The translations under genes were made by a program, and so were the position numbers. From Roseiarcus sp963741405 (GTDB lineage Bacteria; Pseudomonadota; Alphaproteobacteria; Rhizobiales; Beijerinckiaceae), in contig CAVUHX010000054.1 in assembly GCA_963741405.1 (NCBI GenBank), positions 21,282 through 85,281 of the forward strand: DNA of 64,000 bases, given 5' to 3'. The notes beneath the pieces are model-generated. The model saw only the letters and a list, made by a program, of their open reading frames with translations. It was not told the DNA's origin and did no database searches. Positions 52,328-61,489 of this stretch are shown here, in pieces (position 1 is the first letter of the stretch; the number at the start of each line of letters is the position of its first letter).

Positions 52328-54304
52328 ATGATCCACGTCACCTTTCCCGACGGCGCGCAGCGCGCCTTCGAGCCCGGCGTCTCGGGTCTCGACATCGCCA
52401 AATCGATTTCCCCGTCCCTCGCCAAGCGCACGGTCGCCATGGTCCGCGACGGCGAACTCGTCGACCTCGCCGATCCCGTCGAGACCGACGCGAGGCTCGA
52501 GTTCGTTCCGCGCGACGACCCGCGCGCGCTCGAACTCATCCGCCACGACGCGGCCCATGTGCTCGCCGACGCGGTGCAGTCCCTTTGGCCCGACACCCAG
52601 GTGACGATTGGGCCGGTGATCGAGAACGGCTTCTATTATGACTTCTACCGCTCCGAGCCGTTCACGCCCGAGGATTTCCCCGCGATCGAGAAGAGGATGC
52701 GCGAGATCGTGGCGCGCGACGAGCCGTTCCGCAAGACGGTTGTCTCGCGGGACGAAGCGAAGAGCTTCTTCGAGCGGAAGGGTGAGGCCTTCAAGGTCGA
52801 GCTCATCGACACCATCCCGGTGGGCGAGGACGTCAAGCTCTACAGCCAGGGCGAATGGACAGACCTCTGCCGCGGCCCGCACATGACCTCGACCGGCAAG
52901 GTGGGGGAGGCGTTCAAGCTGATGAAGGTCGCCGGCGCCTACTGGCGGGGCGATTCGACCAAGCCGATGCTGTCGCGCATTTACGCGACTGCCTTCGCCA
53001 AAAAGGAAGAACTCGACGCCTACCTCAAGCAGCTCGAGGAGGCCGAGCGGCGCGACCACCGCAAGCTCGCCCGCGAGATGGACCTTTTCCACTTCCAGGA
53101 GGAGGGGCCCGGCTCGATCTTCTGGCATCCCAAGGGCTGGACGCTGTTCCAGGCCCTTGTCGCCTATATGCGCCGGCGGCTCGCCGACGATTATCAGGAG
53201 GTGAACGCGCCTCAGGTGCTCGATAAGCGGCTGTGGGAGATCTCCGGCCACTGGGGCTGGTACCGCGAGAGCATGTTCATGGCGCGGCCCGCGGGCGAGG
53301 AGGCCGAGGGCGAAGACGAGCGCGTCTATGCGATCAAGCCGATGAACTGCCCGGGCCACGTGATGATCTTCAAAAACGGCCTGCGCAGCTATCGCGAGCT
53401 TCCTCTGCGCCTCGCCGAGTTCGGCGCGGTGAATCGCTACGAGCCGTCCGGCGCGCTGCACGGCCTCATGCGCGTGCGCTCCTTCACCCAGGACGACGCC
53501 CATATTTTCTGCACCGAGGAGCAGCTCGCGGAAGAGTGCCACAAGATCAACGAGCTGATCCTTTCCGTCTACAGCGACTTCGGCTTCGACAAATTCGCGG
53601 TCAAGCTGTCGACCCGCCCCGACAAGCGCGTCGGAACCGACGCCATGTGGGACCACGCCGAAGCGGTGATGAGCCGGGTGCTCGACGAGATCCGGGCGCG
53701 CCACGGCAATGTCGTGACGACCGGGATCAATCCCGGCGAGGGAGCTTTCTACGGTCCGAAGTTCGAATATGTCCTGCGCGACGCCATCGGGCGCGACTGG
53801 CAGTGCGGCACGACCCAGGTCGACTTCAACCTGCCGGAGCGCTTCGGGGCCTTCTACATCGCCGGCAACAGCGAGAAGACAACTCCGGTCATGATCCATC
53901 GGGCGATCTGCGGCTCGATGGAGCGCTTCATCGGCATCCTGCTCGAGCACTACGCCGGCCATCTGCCGCTGTGGCTGGCCCCCGTGCAGGTCGTCGTCTG
54001 CACGATCACCAGCGATGCGGACGCGTTCGCGCTCGAATTCGCGGCGAAGGCCCGTAAACGCTTCTTGAGGGTCGAGACCGACCTGCGCAACGAGAAGATC
54101 AACTACAAGGTGCGCGAGCACTCGCTGGCCAAGGTTCCGGTCCTTATCGCCGTCGGGCGCAAGGAGGCGGCCGAGAACACGGTGTCGGTGCGCCGGCTCG
54201 GCTCGAACGCGCAGACGTCGATGGGCGCGGACGAAGCGATCGAGGCGCTGGTCGAGGAGGCGCTGCCGCCGGATCTGCGGGAGGAGCGGGCGGCGGCGGC
54301 CTGA
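52328..54304 (+). CDS. thrS: threonyl-tRNA synthetase
   Basis: The 658-residue protein has every expected part: TGS domain (MIHVTFPDGAQRAFEPGVSG), second additional domain (RHDAAHVLADAVQSLWPDTQ; GPHMTSTGK), class II catalytic core with the zinc-binding Cys in IKPMNCPGHVMIFKNG, motif 2 RYEPSGALHGLMRVRSFTQD and motif 3 region MIHRAICGSMERFIGILLEH, and the anticodon-binding domain ending RRLGSNAQTSMGADEAI. It charges tRNA-Thr. The start is the ATG of MIHVTF; family members begin here. No frameshift is present over 2 kb, which bears on the sequence-quality question. No T-box or other leader was seen. Confidence 0.97.
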   Translation: MIHVTFPDGAQRAFEPGVSGLDIAKSISPSLAKRTVAMVRDGELVDLADPVETDARLEFVPRDDPRALELIRHDAAHVLADAVQSLWPDTQVTIGPVIENGFYYDFYRSEPFTPEDFPAIEKRMREIVARDEPFRKTVVSRDEAKSFFERKGEAFKVELIDTIPVGEDVKLYSQGEWTDLCRGPHMTSTGKVGEAFKLMKVAGAYWRGDSTKPMLSRIYATAFAKKEELDAYLKQLEEAERRDHRKLAREMDLFHFQEEGPGSIFWHPKGWTLFQALVAYMRRRLADDYQEVNAPQVLDKRLWEISGHWGWYRESMFMARPAGEEAEGEDERVYAIKPMNCPGHVMIFKNGLRSYRELPLRLAEFGAVNRYEPSGALHGLMRVRSFTQDDAHIFCTEEQLAEECHKINELILSVYSDFGFDKFAVKLSTRPDKRVGTDAMWDHAEAVMSRVLDEIRARHGNVVTTGINPGEGAFYGPKFEYVLRDAIGRDWQCGTTQVDFNLPERFGAFYIAGNSEKTTPVMIHRAICGSMERFIGILLEHYAGHLPLWLAPVQVVVCTITSDADAFALEFAAKARKRFLRVETDLRNEKINYKVREHSLAKVPVLIAVGRKEAAENTVSVRRLGSNAQTSMGADEAIEALVEEALPPDLREERAAAA

Positions 54305-54347
54305 TCGCCCGCTGACAGGCGCGGTTCTGGACGAGCGCAGGGTTTCT

Positions 54348-54451
54348 GTCATCCCAGCGAAAGCGGGGATCCAGAGCCGGGGCAGCGGATGGATGCAGAT
54401 ATGACCGTCCTCAGCCCGGCGGTCCTGGATGCCCGCATCCGCGGGCATGAC
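54348..54451. repeat. REP-like inverted repeat downstream of thrS
   Basis: GTCATCCCAGCGAAAGCGGG followed by GATCCAG (54348-54374) and its imperfect reverse complement ending GGGCATGAC (54425-54451) form 27-base arms around a 50-base centre. The GTCATCCC...GGGGATCCAG form is that of short interspersed palindromic elements frequent in alphaproteobacteria. It sits 44 bases after the thrS stop and marks the boundary to the phage-like region. Confidence 0.6.
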
Positions 54452-55157
54452 AACGTTGCGCCAGCCGAAAGGACGCGGACGGGGAGATCGGTATTTCCAG
54501 GACCGCACAGCGACCGGGTTGGACGCGGTTTCGGGCGTCGAAAACAGGGAAAAGACATTTGCATTTCCTTGCATTTCCTTTTCCGAATCGAGGACTATCA
54601 AGGGCTTGCGACGTAGATCGCCGACCCCCCCCGGGGGGGCTGGGGACGCGGCGGATCACTCCGCCCATGTCCCCCCAAGGGCGCGTGCCCGCTACCGACG
54701 GGGGAGTGATGAGCGGCGATCGCCCGGATGTCGCCGCGCGAGCGCGCCTCGCCCGCGACCGGCGCCGCCCGGCCAAGCCGAGCGATCTGCAGATGGGCGT
54801 GGACGGCGCCTTCGAGAGCCTCGCGGCCTTCCGGGGCTTCGGCGTCTCCGGCGACGGTCTGGCCGCCGCGCCGCTCCGTCCCCGGCCAATGTCGTGGGCG
54901 CCGAGGCCTTCGCTCAGCCGCTTGAGAATGCGCTTCGTCCCCGCCGATCGGATGAATGTCGTCGTCGGCCGCTTGCGCGGCCTCTGCTCGTCCATGCTGT
55001 CCCTCATCGCGTGGCTGATCCTGAGCGGGTTGTTTACAGTCGCACGGATTCTGTCCGCAGGGAAGCGTTCGTTCGTTATCTGTTCTTTCCTGGTTAATTT
55101 ACCGCAACGGGCCAACTCTTAACCGTCCTCCTCGCCGGGACGGGCCGGGACGGCCTC
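54452..55157. other. GC-rich stretch without a gene I can support
   Basis: Several frames stay open on both strands over about 54700-55100, but they overlap and none gives a recognisable protein. A plus-strand frame around MSGDRPDVAARARLARDRR and a minus-strand frame around MDEQRPRKRPTTTFIRSAG both show high third-position GC, so codon bias does not separate them. A run of ten C and G bases at 54626-54640 and an ATTTCCTTGCATTTCCTT direct duplication (54561-54580) are the only features of note. A small phage-type regulator could be hidden here. Confidence 0.3.
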
Positions 55158-55397
55158 TTGGATTGCGCTCAAGGCGAAGAGCTCGAGGCCGAGATCGAGC
55201 CTTTGAAAGAGGAATTCGAGCGCCGCGGCCTGCGCGTCGTCGCCGGCGAGACCTGGGGCGTCGCGCGATCCGAGAGCACGTTCGCCTCGCTCGACGTGAA
55301 GGCGATCCGGGCCGAGATGGGGCCGGAATGGTGCGCCAAGCGGGAAAAGCCGCAGACGCGCGTCTTCTACAATTTCGCCCCCGTGGAGGCGCGGTGA
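55158..55397 (+). CDS. hypothetical phage-type protein, start uncertain
   Basis: A 79-residue frame from TTG at 55158 reads LDCAQGEELEAEIEPLKEEF, ERRGLRVVAGETWGVARSES and TFASLDVKAIRAEMGPEWCA, ending FAPVEAR. Codon use is typical of the region and the stop overlaps the next ATG by one base, which supports coding. In-frame conserved-looking text (LLTVLLAGTGRDGL) continues upstream to a TAA near 55094 without an ATG, so the true start may be lost or lie upstream of a shift. Not recognised. Confidence 0.5.
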   Translation: MDCAQGEELEAEIEPLKEEFERRGLRVVAGETWGVARSESTFASLDVKAIRAEMGPEWCAKREKPQTRVFYNFAPVEAR

Positions 55398-55867
55398 TGG
55401 CCGCCTATTGGTCGACGCTCGCCTACCAGAGCCTGTTCGAGCCTTCCCGCTTCTTCGGCCGGCAAGAGGAGGCGCGCGCCTTCGATTGCGGCTACTGCGC
55501 CGAGTTTTTGGGCGCGCTGCGGACCGAGGACTTCGCCCGCGCGCTCGCCGAGGGGGCGAGCGAGAAACTGCTCAGGGTCTTGGCCTTCGTCGCCGACGAA
55601 ATGCGGCCGCTGCCCGTGGGCGAAGCCCGCCGAGGCCGCGGCCTGATGCCGCGCAAGGCCAAGCCGACGCCGGACGAGGCCTGCGCCCTTCACCTGCGCG
55701 ACTTGCGGCGCGAGCACGGGCGCCCGCCGGCGGACGTTCGCCCGGCCGAATCCGAGCGGTTCGCCGGCATGACGCTGTTGGCGGTGATGCGCCGGGCATA
55801 TGAGCGCGCGAGCTACTGCTCCACCGCGGCCGCCTGGCTCGAGCCGGGCAGGGACCAGTTTCGCTAG
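55397..55867 (+). CDS. hypothetical phage-type protein
   Basis: The 156-residue product begins MAAYWSTLAYQSLFEPSRFF and contains FDCGYCAEFLGALRTEDFAR, a CxxC pair, then a helical segment LAEGASEKLLRVLAFVADEM and a C-terminal LLAVMRRAYERASYCSTAAA. The ATG overlaps the previous stop by one base, so they are translationally coupled. I do not recognise the family. Its neighbours (zinc-ribbon gene, integrase) place it in a phage or integrative element. Intact. Confidence 0.55.
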   Translation: MAAYWSTLAYQSLFEPSRFFGRQEEARAFDCGYCAEFLGALRTEDFARALAEGASEKLLRVLAFVADEMRPLPVGEARRGRGLMPRKAKPTPDEACALHLRDLRREHGRPPADVRPAESERFAGMTLLAVMRRAYERASYCSTAAAWLEPGRDQFR

Positions 55868-55921
55868 CGGTAACCGTCCTTCCCGCTATTAATCCCAGCC
55901 GTTAGCAAGGGCCGGAAAGCT

Positions 55922-56113
55922 GATGGGCGTATTGATCCGTCCGCGCTTCGGCCAGCCCTGTTTCGACTGCGGCTAGCCTGTGTCGACGCGGTAAATCCAG
56001 GCCCTCCAGCGCATAGCCGAAAGCTAGCGGCGCCGCTGGCTGAAATCGGACCTGGCTTGCGTCGTGTGCGCGAACAAACGCGAGATCACCGAGAAGGCGG
56101 GGCCGAGAGGGTG
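55922..56113 (+). pseudogene. decayed left copy of the zinc-ribbon gene (direct repeat with 59751-59945)
   Basis: The text MGVLIRPRFGQPCFDCG, stop, PVSTR, stop, IQALQRIAES, stop, RRRWLKSDLACVVCANKREI aligns end to end with the intact gene at 59751, with three stops and scattered substitutions. Similarity starts about 20 bases before the ATG (TTAGCAAGGG / CTAGCAAGGG). The two copies are in the same orientation and bracket a 3.6-kb insert. Confidence 0.88.
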
Positions 56114-56161
56114 ATCCTTTTCTACCACCTACTTGCGAGGGATGGACAACTTTGACACTCA

Positions 56162-58263
56162 CTATACTCGAGTTACGACAAATCGGAGCGCGATGAGATA
56201 AAGGAATACCAACAGCGTACGCACAATCATGTCGGTAACCGCCATGCCAGCGCCGGAGAAGATCGGGTATAGAATGAAGATCGGCACCACGGCGGCGAAG
56301 AGAAACAGCAGAAGAGAACACTATAGTCGGATCTTAGAAACGCTGACCCAAAAGAAGGACCGCTTCTTGCTATAGTCGGGGTCATCCGCCGGGGGGACAT
56401 TGCCATCGACGATAAAGTCGGCAATCCGCAACCATTGCGTCTCGATCAATCCCGCCGAGTGGCTACCGATAACGAAACGAACCTCATCAAGGTTCGCGAC
56501 CTTGCCTTGGGCGGGCCTGGCGAAAGCCGGCAAAGCCTGCGCCGCCGAGATCGAAGAACCTGCGGAACGGCTCCAGGCCCATCGGGAATAATGCCACCAC
56601 CCAGTCTCGCGTGGCGACCATGTTGAGAACCTTGCGAACGCGGTCGGCGGAAAGGAGCGCCGCCCAGTCGTAACTCGCGCCGAACGACACTGCCCGCAAA
56701 CAGCACGTTACGGAAACGGGCCGCTGGATAATCCTCAAGGGCGCGGGCGACCAGATAGGTTCCGTTCGAATGGCCGATATAAGAAAATTCGGCGTCGGGG
56801 AAGCGCCCGCGCCGGACATACTCGTCCATCAGCCATTCTACCTTCTGTCGTCTGATCCAAGGCAAGACGAAAGGCAACATGGCGAAGTAGCCGTAGCTTG
56901 AGGTCACGCACCGCCATGGCGTTTATCGAGCCAGGAAACGAGGCTCTTTCTTGGATCTTCTGCGCGATCTTGCGGGTCCAATAGCCATCGTCGCGAATCC
57001 CGTGAATGACGAACACGACGTGCTTGATATCGGGTCCGGTTTGTCCGGGAAGCGTGTCGACAAGATACTCCGCTCGGATCTGCTTTCGTCTCGAGCTTCT
57101 CTGTCGCTCTTCAGCACGTAGAAAAAACGTTCCTTCCGCGCGGCGCCGAACTTTCCGTCCCGGTCAGAACATCGAAGGCGAGAAAACAAAGAGCATTGTC
57201 GTGCCGCGTATTCGGCAGCTCGAAATAGAAATACGGGCGCTCTGGGTCGCGATCGACGGCGAAATCAATCGCATCGTCCGGGCAACAAGGTTATCTTGTG
57301 TCCCCAGGAGCTGAATAACCAAAGGTTCGGGCTTTGCCGGATCGCTGGACCGCCGCAGTGCGAGCCATTGCAGCCGCGTCTGCACGATGAAGGGAGCGCC
57401 CCGGCGAACATCGAAGATAGTCGGCTTGCCTGCCGCAAAGCCAAGATGACCCATAAAGCCGACCAGGGTGGAAGAGGATGATTCCCGCCAGCCAATCGGC
57501 CGGAAATAAGCCATCCCCGGTTCAGCCCACCGAGAGTGACAATGCGCTCGACCTTGCCAGCCCCAGTGGCGCTGGCCCGCATTGGAGAGCTCCGGTTCGT
57601 TCGGGACTGTCTTGTGAATGTCTGTCGCCGCGAGGAAAGCCGTCGGGCAACGACCGCGCCCATACTGATACCGATCAACACAATGTGCTCATATCGAGCG
57701 CTCATCGCAAATCGCGTCCATTCCTGTGAGGAGTTGGCTCACGATCTTCGCCGCGGGCGTCGACTGAACAACTTCCTGTAGTCGAGCGGCGGTATGTAAA
57801 GATCGAGCCCAGAAACGCGAATAAGCTTCGCGGACCGATTGGACAACGTCTTTCATCATGGCGGGTGTGCCACCATACCCGTTGATGACGACAACCAAGC
57901 GCCGACCGTAATTCGGTCCAACATTAGATAGTGGAACCCCACCGGATATGCTATATGCGTCATAGCCCGCTTTCCTTAGTGACGCGATACGCGACCCAAA
58001 GTTATTTACCGCCGGCTCTGCGCTTCGAACGAATTAACGTAGAACTCGGTATAGGTTCGCGGTCCGCATTAATCTCGATCAAGCGTCGCGTAACCTGGCC
58101 GTCGTCCCGCTAAGGTATGCTCGACGATGTCGCCGCATGTGGTCGTAGACGAGCTGCTCGTGCGCCAAGTATTGGACCGCGAATGGTGCTGCGGAGACCA
58201 CAAACGCCGCCACGGAGATCATGCGGCTTAGCGTGTCGGACGATGTCGTCTGTCGCGGGGCAT
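56162..58263 (-). pseudogene. tandem alpha/beta-hydrolase protein with membrane segments, multiply frameshifted
   Basis: Pieced across frames, the product has a hydrophobic N-terminus (MISVAAFVVSAAPFAVQYLA, from 58222), then hydrolase domain 1: YGRRLVVVINGYGGTPAMMK, HIVLIGISMGAVVARR with nucleophile GISMG, LVIQLLGTQDNLVA (acid) and PNTRHDNAL (His). Domain 2 follows: HVVFVIHGIRDDGYWTRKIA, FSYIGHSNGTYLVARALEDY with GHSNG, and VRFVIGSHSAGLIETQWLRI. A TAG at 56315 interrupts it before two C-terminal helices (LLLFLFAAVVPIFILYPIFS; LLVFLYLIALRFVV) ending at 56162. At least five frame changes are needed. A GGAGG-preceded ATG at 58263 may be the start, with a shift soon after. Full length would be near 690 residues. 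I know of no named family with this layout. Confidence 0.65.
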
Positions 58264-58493
58264 TTTGCCTCCTCGCAGCCTGTTGGACTCGCGCTTCTGA
58301 TTGCTAACCCATTGATAGTCACAATTGTAGCCATTTGTGAGTGCCAACCACCGCTCGGAAATTCTTGAAATGCGCCTCCGGGGTATATCCCTTGAAACGA
58401 TAGGTTAAGCCCGCCCGATGAGTGCACGCGCAGAGAGTCGCCCTCCATTCCGCGCGCGGTGGCTCCGCGCGCGGTGGCAAGCGGCGTTTCCCT
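58264..58493 (-). other. gap between the two insert genes, possibly a decayed small gene
   Basis: Minus-strand fragments such as GLTYRFKGYTPEAHFKNFRA and, in another frame, NGYNCDYQWVSNQKRESNRL look protein-like and end at MPRDRRHRPTR before a TAA. They could be a small gene broken by shifts. CCGCGCGCGGTGG occurs twice in tandem around 58447-58476 and, being palindromic, could fold as a terminator for the upstream membrane gene. Confidence 0.3.
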
Positions 58494-59509
58494 TTACTTG
58501 GTAGATGCCTTATTTGCGCCACCAAACAAGTCATCTACACGTTTAGCAACGGTGCCTGAGAGTTTTTGTTCGCTCATACCTAAGATAGCGCCCACTACAA
58601 GTGCAAGCACAGCGTTTGTGGATACATCGGAGAGCTTGTACGCACCAATGAAGACGTCGCCCAATTTCAACATGGCCACTAGGGCTAGCAGGACGGCCAA
58701 GGTACCGGTGATCATCGAGTTGGTGTCTGTGGCGCGAGGAATTCAGCGTCGGTCCTTGTTAGTCTGACAACGAAAACTCGGATGTTCGGAACGCGTAACT
58801 CAAGCAAACACCGGCAAAGGTCCCCACGAGAAGGATCATGAAATTGGCCAGGATTGCCGGTGCAAAGCCGACCTACGTGAGGAACACGATAATTGGGTTT
58901 GTCGTAGACAAGAACAGAAGACCACAATAGCCAATAATTAGTGGTACTGAGAATATCACCGCCCAATATCCCAGATTTCGAATATGCTCGTTCTTTATGC
59001 GTGGTGCCTCCTCCTCGATAAGTGCGGCGGCTATATCTGTCACCTCGGCCTTCGCCAACTCGCCAGACAGGCGCCCACCTACAATTCGAGGCTTATACTT
59101 GCCTACAACATCGCCCTCTAATGAGAGTTGCGCGATATGGAATAGGCGCTTGAAGTACGGTCGGAACTTTCAACTCGGCGGTGGGGTCACCGGCTGGATA
59201 GAGGTGCCTTAACGCGTGCTCTACTTTCGTTATTTCTCGATAGAGATCGATCTCCGTGCTCGACGGCGATGCGGCCCCCTTAGGCAAATTCAGATCGAAC
59301 ACCAACTCCCGCGCCTCGGGTGCGTCGGGCCTCGCGAGGCCTTCGTCATCCTCGCTCAAGGTGGCACTTCTGCTGTCGGCTACACGGATAGTGAATGACG
59401 GTGATGTCGACGGTTCGTTTTTTGATGGATCGGTTTTGGGTGGATCGGTTTTCGGTGGATCGGTTTTTGACCCGCCTAGCGTCTCGGGTGGGGTTACAGT
59501 GTCGAGCAT
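58494..59509 (-). pseudogene. membrane protein with KTDPP-repeat N-terminus, interrupted
   Basis: An ATG at 59509 with GGAGAA upstream starts MLDTVTPPETLGGSKTDPP, a disordered Pro/Asp/Lys head with three KTDPP units, then a soluble stretch (VFDLNLPKGAASPSSTEIDL, REITKVEHALRHLYPAGDPT). Near 59165 a frame change leads to FKRLFHIAQLSLEGDVVGKY and ELAKAEVTDIAAALIEEEAP, and then helices LGYWAVIFSVPLIIGYCGLL, a stop at 58875, VGFAPAILANFMILLVGTFA, a stop at 58765, and after a shift ITGTLAVLLALVAMLKLGDV with VLALVVGAILGMSEQKLSGT, ending at 58494. About 335 residues with four helices originally. Not recognised. It lies directly upstream of the tandem-hydrolase gene in the same orientation. Confidence 0.6.
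59427..59471. repeat. three tandem 15-base units coding for KTDPP
   Basis: GGATCGGTTTTGGGT, GGATCGGTTTTCGGT and GGATCGGTTTTTGAC follow one another without gaps. On the minus strand they encode consecutive Lys-Thr-Asp-Pro-Pro/Ser units in the N-terminal head of the membrane protein, in frame. Confidence 0.85.
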
Positions 59510-59750
59510 GGTAGGTTCTCCTCCAATTAACCTAAACAAAATAGCACCCTGACCAGACCCCTGCATTGACGCAGGTCAAATAGTGAGCCAGTAAACGAAC
59601 AGGACGTGCACAGCGAGACAAGTTCAAATCGGAGGCAGACGCGATTTTCCTGCCTGCTCTTACTGTTTGCGCCCCATGCTCCTGCGGCGTCGGTCCGAAT
59701 GCTTTCCGCCGAGAGCCCGTCGGGAATCTAGCAAGGGAGGCCGGAAGCCC

Positions 59751-59945
59751 ATGGGCGTATTGGTCCGTCCGCGCTTCGGCCAGCCCTGTTTCGACTGCGG
59801 CGAGCCCGTGTCGACGCAGCGAATTCAGGCCCTCCAGCGCAACGCCGAAATCGAGCGGCGGCGCTGGCTGAAATCGGATCTGGTGTGCGTCTGCTGCGCA
59901 AACAAGCGCGAGATCGCCGAGAGGGCCGGCGTGCCGCGCAAATAG
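59751..59945 (+). CDS. small zinc-ribbon protein next to integrase
   Basis: The 64-residue product starts MGVLVRPRFGQPCFDCGEPV and ends WLKSDLVCVCCANKREIAER plus AGVPRK. CFDC and CVCC form a plausible four-Cys zinc site separated by a basic helix (RIQALQRNAEIERRRW), suggesting DNA or RNA binding. The stop is two bases before the integrase ATG, so the two are co-transcribed, in the manner of a recombination-directionality or regulatory gene (inference). A decayed second copy lies at 55922. Intact. Confidence 0.7.
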   Translation: MGVLVRPRFGQPCFDCGEPVSTQRIQALQRNAEIERRRWLKSDLVCVCCANKREIAERAGVPRK

Positions 59946-59947
59946 CA

Positions 59948-60908
59948 ATGTCTTCCGATCTGACGCTGCTGCCGGTCGGAGGCGCGCCGGCGGCGGGGCT
60001 CACGGATGCACTGACTTCCGCCGCCGGCTACGCGCTCAGCGAAAAGGCCGACGCGACCCGCCGCGCCTACCGCGCCGACATCCGCCATTTCTCGACCTGG
60101 TGCGAGGCCGTGGGCGCGATCGCGCTGCCGGCGACGCCGGCGACCGTTGCGGCCTATCTGGCGGCCCTCGCCGATCTCCGTCTCAAGGTCTCGACCATTT
60201 CGCGCCGCGCGGCGGCGATCGCCTACGCTCACAAGCTCGCCGGCTTCGAGCCGCCGATCAACGAAAGCGTCAAAGCGGTCATGCGCGGCATCCGGCGCAA
60301 GCTCGGGACCGCGCAGAAGGGCAAGGCGCCCGCCACGGCGGCGGTCGTGGCGAAGCTCGTCAAGCGCATTCCCGATGACGCTTTCGGGCAAGCGCGACAA
60401 GGCGCTGATCCTGATCGGCTTCGCCGCGGCGTTGCGGCGCAGCGAGCTCGTCGCGCTCACGCTCGCCGACGTCGAGCGCGCGCCAGACGGAATCGTGCTG
60501 CATATTTCCCGGTCGAAGACGGATCAGGAAGGGCAGGGCGCTCAGATCGCCGTGCCGAACGGGCGCAAGCTCAAGCCCGTCGAAGCGCTCGACGCCTGGC
60601 TCGAGGCGGCGGCGATCACGCAAGGGCCGATCTTCCGGCGCGTCATGAAGGGCGGCCGGCTCGGCCACGCGCTGACCACGCAGAGTGTGGCGCTGATCGT
60701 CAAGCGCTGGGCGAAGGCGGCCAGAGTTGATCCGACTCTGTTTTCCGGACATTCGCTGCGCGCCGGCTTCGTCACGAGCGCGCTCGAGGACGGCGCCGAT
60801 CTCTTCAAGGTGATGGACGTGACGCGCCATCGCGAGGTCAAGACGCTGAAGGCCTACGACCGACGCGCGAAGGCGTTCCGAGACCACGCGGGCAAGGGCT
60901 TCCTGTGA
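59948..60908 (+). pseudogene. tyrosine-type site-specific integrase, one frameshift
   Basis: The N-terminal SAM-like arm-binding domain is normal: TDALTSAAGYALSEKADATR, RAYRADIRHFSTWCEAVGAI and STISRRAAAIAYAHKLAGFE. Near 60378, after VAKLVKRIPDD, one base must change to reach SGKRDKALILIGFAAALRRS with the first catalytic Arg (ALRRSELVAL). Then come the HxxR of GHSLRAGFVTSALEDG and the nucleophile Tyr in EVKTLKAYDRRAKAFRDHAG, before TGA at 60906. All catalytic residues survive in sequence. Restoring one base gives 320 residues. The integrase implies an integrative element or prophage in this region; its attachment site was not identified. Confidence 0.85.
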
Positions 60909-61069
60909 GCGACACCGAGCTGCGGATCCTGGCGCTGCGCCTGGCGGTCGAATGCGAAGGGCCCAAGGCGGTGACCAACGAGGTGCTCGACGCGGCCGAA
61001 GCGATCTATGCCTTCCTCACCGCCAAGGACGAAGACGCCGGCGTCGAAGCCGGACGCCGCCCGAACTGA
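60905..61069 (+). CDS. 54-residue phage-type hypothetical protein
   Basis: A GTG overlapping the integrase stop (GTGA) starts VSDTELRILALRLAVECEGP, then KAVTNEVLDAAEAIYAFLTA and KDEDAGVEAGRRPN to TGA at 61067. It is predicted to be one helical hairpin. Tight coupling with the integrase and strong GC-ending codon use make it likely real despite its size. No family recognised. Confidence 0.6.
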   Translation: MSDTELRILALRLAVECEGPKAVTNEVLDAAEAIYAFLTAKDEDAGVEAGRRPN

Positions 61070-61093
61070 CCCGATGGCCTGAGCCCCGACGCG

Positions 61094-61402
61094 ATGGTTC
61101 GGATGCTTGCGCCGCGGCTTCCCCTCGCGCGGACCGCAATCGTCCGGCTGCCGCCGAAAGAGGCCGACCCCTATTACCTCACGCCCGAGTGGCGGGAGCT
61201 GCGCCGCCAGACGCTCGAGCGCGACGGCGGCGTCTGCACCGTGCCGGGCTGCGGCCGCGCGGCCGTGGTGGCCGACCACATCGTCTCCCGCAAGGCGGGC
61301 GGCGCGGACGCGCTGCACAACACGCGCTCGCTCTGCCGCTTGCACGACAATCGCTTCCGCGAAGGTCCGACCGGAAGGCGTCCCGAGCGCGCGGAGGGGT
61401 AG
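61094..61402 (+). CDS. HNH endonuclease
   Basis: The 102-residue protein has WRELRRQTLERDGGVCTVPG with CGRAAVVADHIVSRKAGGAD and ALHNTRSLCRLHDNRF. The two CxxxxC and CxxH pairs form a structural zinc site and the ADHI...N...H is the HNH metal-binding active site. This short stand-alone form is typical of phage HNH nucleases encoded near the terminase, where they assist DNA packaging. ATG at 61094, 25 bases after the previous gene. Intact. Confidence 0.88.
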   Translation: MVRMLAPRLPLARTAIVRLPPKEADPYYLTPEWRELRRQTLERDGGVCTVPGCGRAAVVADHIVSRKAGGADALHNTRSLCRLHDNRFREGPTGRRPERAEG

Positions 61403-61489
61403 GGGGTTTGCTTTTTGCGCCGGCGCCCTCGCTGGCAACCGGACGCCCCCGCACGCGCAGAATTTTTTTGCCCCTAAAAGAGAATTCCT

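Noticed and set aside
51977..54601. An 874-codon open frame on the minus strand across thrS.
   Set aside because: It is a shadow of the thrS coding strand in high-GC DNA; its composition is rich in Arg, His, Asp and Leu with no domain, and thrS is certain.
59216..59552. Plus-strand frames over the KTDPP-repeat region.
   Set aside because: They are mirror readings of the membrane-protein head. The minus-strand ATG has a ribosome-binding site and the downstream helices continue in that direction.
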